From Abyssibius alkaniclasticus (GTDB taxonomy: Bacteria; Pseudomonadota; Alphaproteobacteria; Rhodobacterales; Rhodobacteraceae): DNA of 64,000 nt. Positions 52,273 through 60,810 of this stretch are shown piece by piece. How positions within the stretch are numbered: position 1 is the stretch's first letter; each line of letters begins with the position of its first letter. A program made the translations under genes and the position numbers. The notes beneath the pieces are model-generated. The model made no database searches. It saw only the letters and a list, made by a program, of their open reading frames with translations, and was not told the DNA's origin. Location: assembly GCF_020447305.1 (NCBI RefSeq), contig NZ_CP095732.1, forward strand, positions 310,001 through 374,000, read 5' to 3'.

Positions 52273-53363
52273 ACCGGACCCTGCCCAGATGGGCCGATAT
52301 CATCCTGATTCCGCTGCTCAACCTTGCTTTGGCCATTCTGGTGGCCGGGCTGGTTGTGGTGTTCATCGGCGAAGACCCGTTTCGCGCCATGAAGCTGATC
52401 ATCCAGGGCGCGTTTGCACCCTATGGGATTGGCTTTACGCTTTATTACACCACCAATTTCATTTTTACCGGCCTTGCGGTCGCCGTCGCCTTTCATGCCC
52501 GCCTGTTCAACATTGGCGGCGAAGGGCAGGCGGCGATGGCCGGGGTTGGCGTGGCGCTGGTCGCGCTGGCATTTGACTGGCCGCACTGGTCTATCGCATT
52601 GCTGGCCGCCTCGTTGGGGGGCATGGTGTTTGGCGCGGGCTGGGCGGCCATTCCGGCCTATTTGCAGGCCAAGCGCGGCAGCCATATCGTCATCACCACG
52701 ATCATGTTCAACCTGATTGCCGCCTCGGTCATCAACTTCCTGCTGGTCGGGCCGATGCAGGCGCCGGGCAGCAACCCGGAATCATCGAGCTTCCCGCCCG
52801 GGGCCAGCCTGCCCACGCTGCACGATATGTTCGCGGTGTTCGGCATTGCCTTTGACAGGAACGCGCCGGTGAATGTGAGCCTGTTCATGGCGCTCATCGC
52901 CTGTGTTCTGGTCTGGCTGCTGATCTGGAAAAGCCGCATCGGCTATGAAATCCGTGCCTTTGGCCATTCGGACGGGGCGGCGGTTTATGCCGGTATCTCG
53001 CCGCTGAAAATTACCATGATCGCCATGCTGATTTCGGGCGCGCTGGCGGGCATGATGGCCATCAACACCGTGATGGGCGAGGCCGAGCGCCTTGTGCTTG
53101 ACGCGGTGCAGGGCGCCGGATTTGTTGGCATTGCCGTGGCGCTGATGGGGCGCAACCACCCGCTTGGCGTGGTGCTGGCGGCCTTTCTGTTCGGCATCCT
53201 TTACCAAGGCGGCTCGGAGCTGGCCTTTGAAATGCCGGGCATCAGCCGCGAAATGATTGTGGTTATCCAGGGGCTTGTCATTCTGTTTACCGGCAGCCTT
53301 GAAAACCTTGTGCGCATTCCGGTCAGCAAGCTGTTCCTGCGCTTTGGCAAGGGAGGCGCGTGA
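52269..53363 (+). CDS. ABC transporter permease (nucleoside importer, first)
   Basis: A 364-residue membrane protein with about ten hydrophobic segments. FNIGGEGQAAMAGVGVALVAL and GAALAGMMAINTVMGE-like SGALAGMMAINTVMG are typical of YufP-type permeases of the branched-chain/ribose permease superfamily. Overlaps the ATPase stop by ATGA. Works with the second permease as a heterodimer channel. Confidence 0.93.
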   Translation: MNRTLPRWADIILIPLLNLALAILVAGLVVVFIGEDPFRAMKLIIQGAFAPYGIGFTLYYTTNFIFTGLAVAVAFHARLFNIGGEGQAAMAGVGVALVALAFDWPHWSIALLAASLGGMVFGAGWAAIPAYLQAKRGSHIVITTIMFNLIAASVINFLLVGPMQAPGSNPESSSFPPGASLPTLHDMFAVFGIAFDRNAPVNVSLFMALIACVLVWLLIWKSRIGYEIRAFGHSDGAAVYAGISPLKITMIAMLISGALAGMMAINTVMGEAERLVLDAVQGAGFVGIAVALMGRNHPLGVVLAAFLFGILYQGGSELAFEMPGISREMIVVIQGLVILFTGSLENLVRIPVSKLFLRFGKGGA

Positions 53364-54373
53364 TGGATTTTCTGACCGTTCTGCAACTGCTCGATTCCGC
53401 CATGCGCCTGTCGGCGCCGCTGTTGCTGGCCTGCCTTGCCGGGCTCTATTCCGAACGCGCGGGCATTTTTGACATCGGGCTGGAGGGCAAGATGCTGGCC
53501 GGGGCCTTTGTGGCTGCGGCCATGTCGGCCACGGCCGCCATGCCCATTGACCAGGGCGGCTGGGGCATGAGCTGGGGCGCGGCCTGGGTTGGGCTGTTCT
53601 TTGGCATCCTCATTTCGGTCGTGCTGTCGCTGGTGCATGGGCTGGCCTCGATCACGCTGCGCGGCAACCAGTTGATTTCGGGCGTTGCCATCAACTTTTT
53701 TGCCGCCGGCACCACCGTGCTGGTCGGGCAGAACTGGTTCAGGATGGGCGGGCAGACCCCGCAGTTGCAAGGCCATGCGCGGTTTGAATCGATTACCCTG
53801 CCGGGGGCGGAAACGCTTGGCGATTCCATTCCTGTCATCGGGCCGATCTATGAACAGCTGATCTCGGGCCATAACCTGCTGGTCTATGTGGCGCTGGCGA
53901 TGGTGCCGCTTACCTGGTGGGTGCTGAACCGCACACGTTTTGGACTGCATCTGCGCGCCGTCGGTGAAAACCCGGCAGCGGTCGATACGGCGGGCATCAA
54001 CGTGGTGCGGCTGCGCTATACGGCAACAATCATCTGCGGCATTTTATGCGGCGTCGCCGGGGCCTATCTGAGCCTTGGCACCTCGGCGGCGGGGTTCCTG
54101 AAGGATATGAGCGCGGGCAAGGGCTTTATCGCCCTGGCGGCGCTGATTTTCGCCAAATGGCGCCCCTATCCCGCGCTGGGCGCCACATTCCTGTTCGGGC
54201 TGCTCGATGCGATTGCCAACAAGTATCAGAGCCTCGATATCGGGCTGTTCGTGGTGCCGGTGCAGTTCATGCAGGCCCTGCCCTATATCCTGACCGTGGT
54301 CATTCTGGCGGGGTTCGTTGGCAAGGCCATTCCACCAAAAGCCGGTGGCGAGCCCTATGTGAAGGAACGATGA
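53363..54373 (+). CDS. ABC transporter permease (nucleoside importer, second)
   Basis: A 336-residue membrane protein with about nine hydrophobic segments, of YufQ type: SERAGIFDIGLEGKMLAGAF and LRAVGENPAAVDTAGINVVR are diagnostic. Start ATG at 53363 overlaps the previous stop by one base; GGGAGGCG lies upstream. The end overlaps the phosphorylase start (ATGATG), so expression is coupled. Confidence 0.93.
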   Translation: MDFLTVLQLLDSAMRLSAPLLLACLAGLYSERAGIFDIGLEGKMLAGAFVAAAMSATAAMPIDQGGWGMSWGAAWVGLFFGILISVVLSLVHGLASITLRGNQLISGVAINFFAAGTTVLVGQNWFRMGGQTPQLQGHARFESITLPGAETLGDSIPVIGPIYEQLISGHNLLVYVALAMVPLTWWVLNRTRFGLHLRAVGENPAAVDTAGINVVRLRYTATIICGILCGVAGAYLSLGTSAAGFLKDMSAGKGFIALAALIFAKWRPYPALGATFLFGLLDAIANKYQSLDIGLFVVPVQFMQALPYILTVVILAGFVGKAIPPKAGGEPYVKER

Positions 54374-55170
54374 TGGAGGCGCTGCTGCAAACCATTCGCG
54401 CGCGTGCCGGTGCCGCGCCGGTCAGGCTGGGGCTGATCCTTGGCTCGGGACTTGGGCATCTGGCCGAGGCGGTGGAGGGCGCGGCGATCGACTATGCCGA
54501 CCTGCCCGGCTTTCCCCATGCGGGCGTGTCGGGCCATAACCCGAAGCTGGTGATCGGGATGCTTGAGGGCGTGCGCGTGGCGGTGTTCGGCGGGCGCGCG
54601 CATTACTATGAAAGCGGGCGTGGCGACGCGATGCGCAAACCGCTGGAGGTGCTGGCCGCTTTGGGCGCCGAGGCGCTGATCCTGACCAATGCCGCAGGCT
54701 CGCTGGTGGCCGCAAACCGCCCCGGCGATTTGATGATGCTGAATGACCATATCAACTTTTCCGGCCTCAACCCGCTGATCGGCGAAAAATCGGATGCGCG
54801 TTTCGTGAACATGACCGATTGCTATGACCCGGCCATGCGCGCCGCCCTGCAGGCCGCCGCAAAGGCCGAGGGCCAGAGCCTGGCTGAAGGCGTTTACGCC
54901 TGGTATTCCGGCCCGAGTTTCGAGACCAAGGCCGAGATTCGCACGCTCAAAATTATCGGGGCCGATGCGGTGGGCATGTCGACCGTGCCCGAATGCATTC
55001 TGGCGCGGTTTTTAGGGCTGAAAGTGGCGGCGATCTCGACCATTACCAATATGGCGGCCGGCATGAGCGATGAGCATATCAGCCATGAACACACCAAAAC
55101 GATGGCCCCGGTAGGTGCGGCCAAGCTCGAAACGCTGTTGCGCCGCTATCTGCGCGATCTGGCTGTATAG
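54370..55170 (+). CDS. Purine nucleoside phosphorylase
   Basis: A 266-residue trimeric-type (family 2) purine nucleoside phosphorylase. LGLILGSGLGHLAEAV is the phosphate-binding N terminus; PKLVIGMLEGVRVAVFGGRAHYYE, ILTNAAGSLVAANRPGD and YAWYSGPSFETKAEI form the nucleoside site. It splits purine nucleosides with phosphate to base and ribose-1-phosphate. GAAGGAACG precedes the ATG. Its place after the ABC genes supports import of nucleosides as substrate. Confidence 0.93.
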   Translation: MMEALLQTIRARAGAAPVRLGLILGSGLGHLAEAVEGAAIDYADLPGFPHAGVSGHNPKLVIGMLEGVRVAVFGGRAHYYESGRGDAMRKPLEVLAALGAEALILTNAAGSLVAANRPGDLMMLNDHINFSGLNPLIGEKSDARFVNMTDCYDPAMRAALQAAAKAEGQSLAEGVYAWYSGPSFETKAEIRTLKIIGADAVGMSTVPECILARFLGLKVAAISTITNMAAGMSDEHISHEHTKTMAPVGAAKLETLLRRYLRDLAV

Positions 55171-55251
55171 AATTTTGAAGATGGCGCCAGACAAGGGGTG
55201 AAACGCGAATCACTTTGCGGTATGGCTGGCCAAGTCATTTGCAGGTGAGTC

Positions 55252-56166
55252 GTGCAAATTTACCTTCCCATAGCCGAAGTCTCGGTGAACCTGTTCCTGC
55301 TGCTCGGCCTTGGCGGCCTTGTGGGCCTGCTTTCGGGCATGTTCGGCGTGGGGGGCGGGTTTCTGATGACGCCGCTTTTGTTCTTCATCGGCATTCCGCC
55401 CGCCGTGGCTGTGGGCACTCAGGCCAACCAGATTGTCGCCTCGTCCTTTTCGGGCCTGCTGGCGCATGTGCGCCGCCGCACGGTCGATTTTCGCATGGGG
55501 CTGGTGCTGCTGGGCGGCGGGCTTGTCGGCTCGGCCGTGGGGGTGCAGGTCTTTGCCTATCTCACCGCGCTCGGGCAGGTGGAGCTTATGGTCACCCTGT
55601 TCTATGTGGTGTTTCTTGGGGCCATAGGCGCGCTGATGTTCGTGGAAAGCCTGCGCGCCATTCGCGCCACGCGCGGCGGGCGCGCCCAGCCCACGCGCAA
55701 GCGGCATACCTGGGTGCATCACATGCCGCTGCGTATGCGGTTCCGGGTCTCCAACCTTTATATTTCGGTCATTCCGCCAATCATCATCGGGGTCATGGTC
55801 GGGGTTCTGGCGGCGATCATGGGCGTGGGGGGCGGCTTTATCATGCTGCCAGCCATGATCTATATCCTGGGAATGCCCACCAAGGTTGTGGTCGGCACAT
55901 CGCTCTTCCAGATCATCTTTGTCACCGCGGCCACCTCGATCATGCACGCGGTTGAAAACCAGACGGTTGATGCGCTGCTCGCGCTGATTCTGCTGATTGG
56001 CGGGGTGATCGGTGCGCAGTTCGGCACCCGCATCGGGATGCGCATGAAGGCCGAGCAGTTACGCATTTTGCTGGCCATGCTGGTGCTGATCGTCTGTTTC
56101 AAACTGGCCGCCGACCTTGTGCTGACCCCGTCCGAACTGTATTCGATCAGCGAGGTCACGGAGTGA
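55252..56166 (+). CDS. TauE/SafE family sulphite or anion exporter
   Basis: A 304-residue membrane protein with about eight hydrophobic segments in two halves, each with a signature loop: LVGLLSGMFGVGGGFLMTPLL and VLAAIMGVGGGFIMLPAMIY. The family exports sulphite, sulphoacetate or related anions; substrate unproven here. GTG start with AGGTGAG upstream. Its stop overlaps the TIGR02186 gene (GTGATG), a pairing known in alphaproteobacteria. Confidence 0.92.
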   Translation: MQIYLPIAEVSVNLFLLLGLGGLVGLLSGMFGVGGGFLMTPLLFFIGIPPAVAVGTQANQIVASSFSGLLAHVRRRTVDFRMGLVLLGGGLVGSAVGVQVFAYLTALGQVELMVTLFYVVFLGAIGALMFVESLRAIRATRGGRAQPTRKRHTWVHHMPLRMRFRVSNLYISVIPPIIIGVMVGVLAAIMGVGGGFIMLPAMIYILGMPTKVVVGTSLFQIIFVTAATSIMHAVENQTVDALLALILLIGGVIGAQFGTRIGMRMKAEQLRILLAMLVLIVCFKLAADLVLTPSELYSISEVTE

Positions 56167-56942
56167 TGCGCCGCGCACTTGCCCTGCTGGTGTTTCTGCT
56201 GGCCGCTGCTGTAGCCGCCCCTGTGGCCGCACAGGAAACCATCATCGCCTCGATGAACCAGAACCGGGTTTCGATCACCGCCGATTTTGACGGGTCCGAG
56301 ATTTTCATTTTCGGGGCCGTCGCGCGCGATGCGCCCGTGCCCGAAGATGCCGGCCCCTTGCAGGTGGTCATCATGGTCACCGGACCGGTGCGGCCCCTGA
56401 TTGTGCGCAAGAAAGAACGCCGCTGGGGCATTTGGGTGAACACGGAATCGGTGCGTGTGGATGCCGCGCCCAGCCTTTACACCATTGCCACAACCGGCGA
56501 GCTGACCGAGATCTTGAGCGCGACCGACCGGCTGCGCTATGGCATTGGCCTGGACCGGCTGGTGCGCACGGTGGGCGAGGCCAACGGCACCAATGACGTG
56601 CCCGCATTCAACGAGGCCGTGGTGCGCATTCGCCAGAAATCGGGCCTGTATGCCGAGATTGACGGCCATGTCGATCTGGAGCAGGAAACCCTGTTTTCCA
56701 CCGCCATCGCCCTGCCCTCCGACCTTGTGGAAGGCGATTATACCGTGCGCATTCTGCTGGCGCGCGACCGTGTGGCGCTGGGTGTGGTTGACAGCGTGAT
56801 CGCCGTGCGCAAGGCCGGCATTGGCCGCTGGATTTACATCATGGCGCATGAACAGCCGCTGCTTTACGGCATTCTGTCGCTGCTGGTGGCACTGGCCGCA
56901 GGCTGGGCGGCATCCGAAGCCTTCCGCCTGCTGCGGCGCTAG
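56166..56942 (+). CDS. TIGR02186 family membrane-anchored protein
   Basis: A 258-residue protein with signal peptide (1-22), a beta-rich middle part (FDGSEIFIFGAVARDAPVP, GPVRPLIVRKKERRWGIWVN) and a C-terminal membrane anchor (about 232-250). It matches the TIGR02186 family, found almost only next to TauE/SafE permeases in alphaproteobacteria. Its job is unknown; it may bind substrate or assist the exporter. It is convergent with the sodium-channel gene, overlapping by 4 bases. Confidence 0.88.
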   Translation: MRRALALLVFLLAAAVAAPVAAQETIIASMNQNRVSITADFDGSEIFIFGAVARDAPVPEDAGPLQVVIMVTGPVRPLIVRKKERRWGIWVNTESVRVDAAPSLYTIATTGELTEILSATDRLRYGIGLDRLVRTVGEANGTNDVPAFNEAVVRIRQKSGLYAEIDGHVDLEQETLFSTAIALPSDLVEGDYTVRILLARDRVALGVVDSVIAVRKAGIGRWIYIMAHEQPLLYGILSLLVALAAGWAASEAFRLLRR

Positions 56943-57712
56943 CGTTTCTCCAAAGCCTCCAGCCGCGCCGCGATCTGGTCGAGCCTGGCCAGCACATCGG
57001 TGCGATACACATCGGTTGCCGAGTTGGAATCCTCGGCACCGGCTTCCTGCATGGAATTCACGATCAGACCGACCAGCAGGTTCACAACCGCGAAAGTAGT
57101 GACCATGATGAAGGGCACAAAGAAGGCCCAGGCTTGCGGAAAAACCTCCATGACCGGGCGCACGATGCCCATCGACCAGCTTTCCAGCGTCATGATCTGG
57201 AACAGTGAATAGGCCGATTCCCCGATCGAGCCGAACCATTGCGGAAACACCCCGCCAAACAGCTTGGTGGCCATGACCGCGCCGATATAGAAGATAAGCG
57301 CCATCAGGAAAAACACCGAGGCCATGCCGGGCAGTGCGGTGATGAAGCCTTCGACCACGCGGCGCAGGCTGGGGGCAATGGAAATGACCCGCAGCACGCG
57401 CAAGATGCGCAAGGCGCGCAGCACCGAAAGCCCGCCCGCGCCGGGGGTAAGGGAAATGCCGACGATCAGAAAGTCAAACACATTCCAGCCGCCTTTGAAA
57501 AACCGCGGCCCCTGGCCGATGAGCTTCAGCACAAGCTCGACCGTAAAAATGCCAAGGCAAAGCGTGTCGATCAGCCCAAGCACGCCGCCGATCGCCGCTT
57601 CGATACTGGGTGAGGTTTGCAGCCCCAGAACAATCGCGTTGACGACAATAACCGCCAGAATGAACGGGCTAACCCATTTCTGGTTCATGAATTTCAAAAT
57701 CGCACTGCGCAT
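56939..57712 (-). CDS. Voltage-gated sodium channel (NaChBac type)
   Basis: A 257-residue ion channel with six membrane segments. The S4 helix has regularly spaced arginines in SVLRALRILRVLRVISIAPSLRR (about 97-119, given in two parts of at most 20), the pore carries TLESWSM (175-181), the selectivity filter of bacterial Nav channels, and the C terminus ends in a short coiled coil (about 236-257) for tetramer assembly. I chose the ATG at 57712 over a TTG at 57781. Such channels may serve motility or pH/salt response in marine or alkaliphilic species. Confidence 0.93.
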   Translation of the reverse strand: MRSAILKFMNQKWVSPFILAVIVVNAIVLGLQTSPSIEAAIGGVLGLIDTLCLGIFTVELVLKLIGQGPRFFKGGWNVFDFLIVGISLTPGAGGLSVLRALRILRVLRVISIAPSLRRVVEGFITALPGMASVFFLMALIFYIGAVMATKLFGGVFPQWFGSIGESAYSLFQIMTLESWSMGIVRPVMEVFPQAWAFFVPFIMVTTFAVVNLLVGLIVNSMQEAGAEDSNSATDVYRTDVLARLDQIAARLEALEKR

Positions 57713-57826
57713 GGTTAATTTGTCCCACCTGCCCGTGAGTCTGCCCCGGGCTTTTGAAAGTGATACTATAGAATTTGCCAAAAACCATGCCCGACGCGCG
57801 AAAATTCGGCGTTTTTGCAGGGGCTT

Positions 57827-59344
57827 CTAGAGGGGCAGGCCGGTCTCGGCCTCGATCCGGGGCAGATCATCGGTGCCAAGCGGGGTTTCGGGGCGGCCAA
57901 GCCGGTAGCGTGTGACCCAGAGCAGCCGTTCCTCGGCGCGGGTAATGGCGACATAGGCCAGCCGCTTCCACAGCGCGATTCCCGCCTCGCTGCGGCCTGC
58001 CTGGGCGGCGGCATAAAGATCGGGCGCAAATACCTGCACTTGCGGCCATTGGCTGCCTTGGGCTTTGTGGATGGTCACCGCCGCCCCGTGCAAAAAGCTG
58101 GCCCCCATGCGCGCGGCATAGGGGATGAAGGGCTCTTCGCGCTCGGGCGCTTCGATCTGGATGATCGAGGCGACGTTGACGCTGGGCTCGGGCGCGCCGA
58201 CCATGAACAGTTTGGAGAAGCCGGGCTTCTTGCCGGGGCCAAGATAGATGGCCTGCGCGCCTTTGATCAGGCCGCGCGCCTCAAGGTCTATGCGCTTCTT
58301 GCGGTGTTTGAGCGGCAGTTCGATACCGTCGCAGATCAGCGGCTCGCCGGGCAGAAGCTCCAGTTCCGGCGCGCTGTAAGCGGCGCGAAAGGCGTGGATA
58401 AGGCGGATGCGCGTGGCGTTGCGCCAGACCAGCACGGGGCTGCGCGCCATCATTTCGGCATCCACGCGCGGGGCGATGATGACACGATCATCGCGGCTGG
58501 CAGCGTCTTCGATCATCTTCTCAAATGTATGAAAATCAAGCGCCGCATCGCCCAGCGCATGGGCGAGGTCAAGGATAGGGTTGCCCCTGTCCTGCCGATG
58601 CACGCGGGTGAGGTAGAAGCGCGATTTCTCGGAAAGCTTGTCAAACGACATGGCCCCCGACTGGCCGACAGGGGCCAGTTGCGCCGGGTCGCCCACCAGC
58701 ACGAGCGTGTGGAAAATCTCGCGCAGATCGGCAAGCTGGCTGTCATCGAGCATCGAGCTTTCATCGACCAGCCCAATATCAAGCGGGTCTTCGCGGCGCT
58801 TCCAGCCGGCAATGAAGTCGGACCCGCGCAGACCCGCCGCCGCCAAGGCACCGGGAATGGATTTATGCGCCTCGTAAAACAGCTTGGCGCGGTCAAGGGC
58901 GGTGTCGGTCAGCCCCTCAACCTCGGGGCGCTCGGCATCGCCTGTCAGCCATTCGGCTATCGCCTCATATTCGGGGCTGAACATGGGGGAATAGATGATG
59001 CGGTGGATGGTTGTTGCGGGCACACCACGGTTGCGCAACACGCTGGCGGCCTTGTTGGTGGGGGCCAGCACAGCCAGCGTGCGCCTGGTCGATTTCTTGC
59101 GCGACGTATAGTCGGGCGACACGGTTTCCACCCCCGCCTCGCCAAGGGCTTCGACGATTTTGGCCAGCAGCATGGTCTTGCCCGACCCGGCCTTGCCCAG
59201 CACGGCCACAACCTGCCCCTCGCCTTCAGCCTTTGGCAGGGTGCGGGCGTTGTCAAGGTCGACACCAGCCGCCAGAAGCGCGGCGGTGATCCCGTCATAG
59301 GCCTCGGCCTGATCGTCGGAAAACTGGATGATACTGGCATTCAT
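57827..59344 (-). CDS. RecD-like ATP-dependent DNA helicase
   Basis: A 505-residue superfamily 1B helicase. Walker A AVLGKAGSGKTMLLAK (about 50-65), LAVLAPTNKAASVLRNRGV (motif Ia), the DESS box in IGLVDESSMLDDSQL, LVGDPAQLAPVG (motif III), and the late motifs AVTIHKAQGSQWPQVQV and YVAITRAEERLLWVT. It resembles the RecD/Pif1-like and UvrD C-terminal families without N-terminal RecD2 extensions. A role in replication or repair is likely. Between this gene and ccr is a hairpin that could end ccr transcripts. Confidence 0.9.
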   Translation of the reverse strand: MNASIIQFSDDQAEAYDGITAALLAAGVDLDNARTLPKAEGEGQVVAVLGKAGSGKTMLLAKIVEALGEAGVETVSPDYTSRKKSTRRTLAVLAPTNKAASVLRNRGVPATTIHRIIYSPMFSPEYEAIAEWLTGDAERPEVEGLTDTALDRAKLFYEAHKSIPGALAAAGLRGSDFIAGWKRREDPLDIGLVDESSMLDDSQLADLREIFHTLVLVGDPAQLAPVGQSGAMSFDKLSEKSRFYLTRVHRQDRGNPILDLAHALGDAALDFHTFEKMIEDAASRDDRVIIAPRVDAEMMARSPVLVWRNATRIRLIHAFRAAYSAPELELLPGEPLICDGIELPLKHRKKRIDLEARGLIKGAQAIYLGPGKKPGFSKLFMVGAPEPSVNVASIIQIEAPEREEPFIPYAARMGASFLHGAAVTIHKAQGSQWPQVQVFAPDLYAAAQAGRSEAGIALWKRLAYVAITRAEERLLWVTRYRLGRPETPLGTDDLPRIEAETGLPL

Positions 59345-59377
59345 AAGGCTTGATAGACCAGCCCCGCCGCCATGACC

Positions 59378-59408
59378 AGCCACCGGCGGCAATTGCCGCG
59401 CGGTGGCT
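59378..59408 (-). terminator. Hairpin downstream of ccr, possible terminator
   Basis: AGCCACCG and CGGTGGCT form an 8-bp stem around a GC-rich loop that itself contains GGCAATTGCC. It lies 9 bases beyond the ccr stop. No T run follows, so its efficiency is uncertain. Confidence 0.45.
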
Positions 59409-59416
59409 GAAATTTG

Positions 59417-60694
59417 CTAGGATCTGGCCGCCTCGCACGCATCTTCAAAGGTGCGCAATCCGGTGCGCGGCGCGTTGACCAGCACCGCCATATTGCCCGG
59501 CTTGTGCTGGTTGGCGCGCATTTTCACATGCGCATCGGGAATCTGGCTCCAGGGGAATACCTCTGACATGCAGGGGTCTATCCGGCGTTCCAGCATAAGC
59601 TGGTTGGCCTGGCTCGCCTGTTTGAGATTGGCGAAATGGCTGCCCTGCACGCGTTTCTGGTGCATCCACAGATAGCGCGCATCGATGGTCAGGTTATAGC
59701 CCGTTGTGCCCGCGCAGATTACGACCATGCCGCCCTTTTTCACCACAAGTGTGGAAACGGGGAAGGTCGCCTCGCCCGGATGTTCGAACACGATATCGAC
59801 ATTGTTGCCCTTGCCGGTAATTTCCCAGATCGCCTTGCCAAAGCTGCGCGCCTCTTTCAGCCATGTCTTGTATTCCGGCGAATTGACGGTGGGCATCTGG
59901 CCCCAACAGTTGAAATCCTTGCGGTTGATCACGCCCTTTGCCCCAAGCGACAGCACGAAATCGCGCTTGTCCTCATCGGAAATCACCCCGATCGCATTGG
60001 CGCCTGCGGTGTTGATCAACTGGATGGCAAAAGAGCCAAGCCCGCCGGATGCCCCCCAGACCAGCACGTTCTGCCCCGGGCGCAGCACATGCGGGCGGTG
60101 GCCGAACAGCATCCGGTAAGCGGTGGCCAGCGTAAGCGTATAACAGGCCGATTCCTCCCATGTTAAATGCTTGGGCCGGTGCATAAGCTGCTGGGATTGC
60201 ACGCGCGCGAATTGCGCAAAGCTGCCATCGGGGGTTTCATAGCCCCAAATGCGCTGGCTTTCCGAAAACATCGGGTCGCCGCCATTGCATTCCTCGTCAT
60301 CGCCATCATCCTGGTTGCAATGCACGACAACCTCATCGCCAACCTTCCAGCGTTTCACCTTGTCGCCCACGGCCCAGACGATGCCCGACGCATCGGAGCC
60401 CGCGATATGGTAATCGGCCCCATGCACATCGAAGGGCGAAAGCGGAATGCCAAGCCCGGCCCAGACCCCGTTGTAATTGACGCCCGCCGCCATGACGAAG
60501 ATCAGCACCTCGTTGCTGTCAATCTGCGGGGTGTCGACCACCTCGACCTGAAAGCTTTTATCCGGCTCGCCGTGACGGTCGCGCCGTATGGTCCAGGCAT
60601 ACATTTGCGCGGGCACATGGCCAAGCGGCGGTATTTGCCCCAGCTCGTAAAGGTCTTGCTGCGGCGCGTTTGCGGCATTCTGATCCAAGGCCAT
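59417..60694 (-). CDS. ccr: Crotonyl-CoA carboxylase/reductase
   Basis: A 425-residue medium-chain dehydrogenase/reductase. IPPLGHVPAQMYAWTIRRDRHG at the N terminus, CNQDDGDDEECNGGDPMFSE, the NADPH site WGASGGLGSFAIQL and HPGEATFPVSTLVV are hallmarks of Ccr rather than ordinary enoyl reductases. It reductively carboxylates crotonyl-CoA to ethylmalonyl-CoA, the key step of the ethylmalonyl-CoA pathway. GAGGG repeated upstream gives a strong ribosome site. The acyltransferase gene lies upstream in the same direction; ecm lies divergent beyond it. Confidence 0.96.
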   Translation of the reverse strand: MALDQNAANAPQQDLYELGQIPPLGHVPAQMYAWTIRRDRHGEPDKSFQVEVVDTPQIDSNEVLIFVMAAGVNYNGVWAGLGIPLSPFDVHGADYHIAGSDASGIVWAVGDKVKRWKVGDEVVVHCNQDDGDDEECNGGDPMFSESQRIWGYETPDGSFAQFARVQSQQLMHRPKHLTWEESACYTLTLATAYRMLFGHRPHVLRPGQNVLVWGASGGLGSFAIQLINTAGANAIGVISDEDKRDFVLSLGAKGVINRKDFNCWGQMPTVNSPEYKTWLKEARSFGKAIWEITGKGNNVDIVFEHPGEATFPVSTLVVKKGGMVVICAGTTGYNLTIDARYLWMHQKRVQGSHFANLKQASQANQLMLERRIDPCMSEVFPWSQIPDAHVKMRANQHKPGNMAVLVNAPRTGLRTFEDACEAARS

Positions 60695-60810
60695 GCCCTC
60701 TTTCCCTCATTGTGCAGTTGCGAAGCGCAGCCCGCATTTCGGGCGGCTTCAGGGATGGAGTAGCGTTTAGGCGGTAATAATGCAACCCAGATTTATGATG
60801 TTGCGCAATT

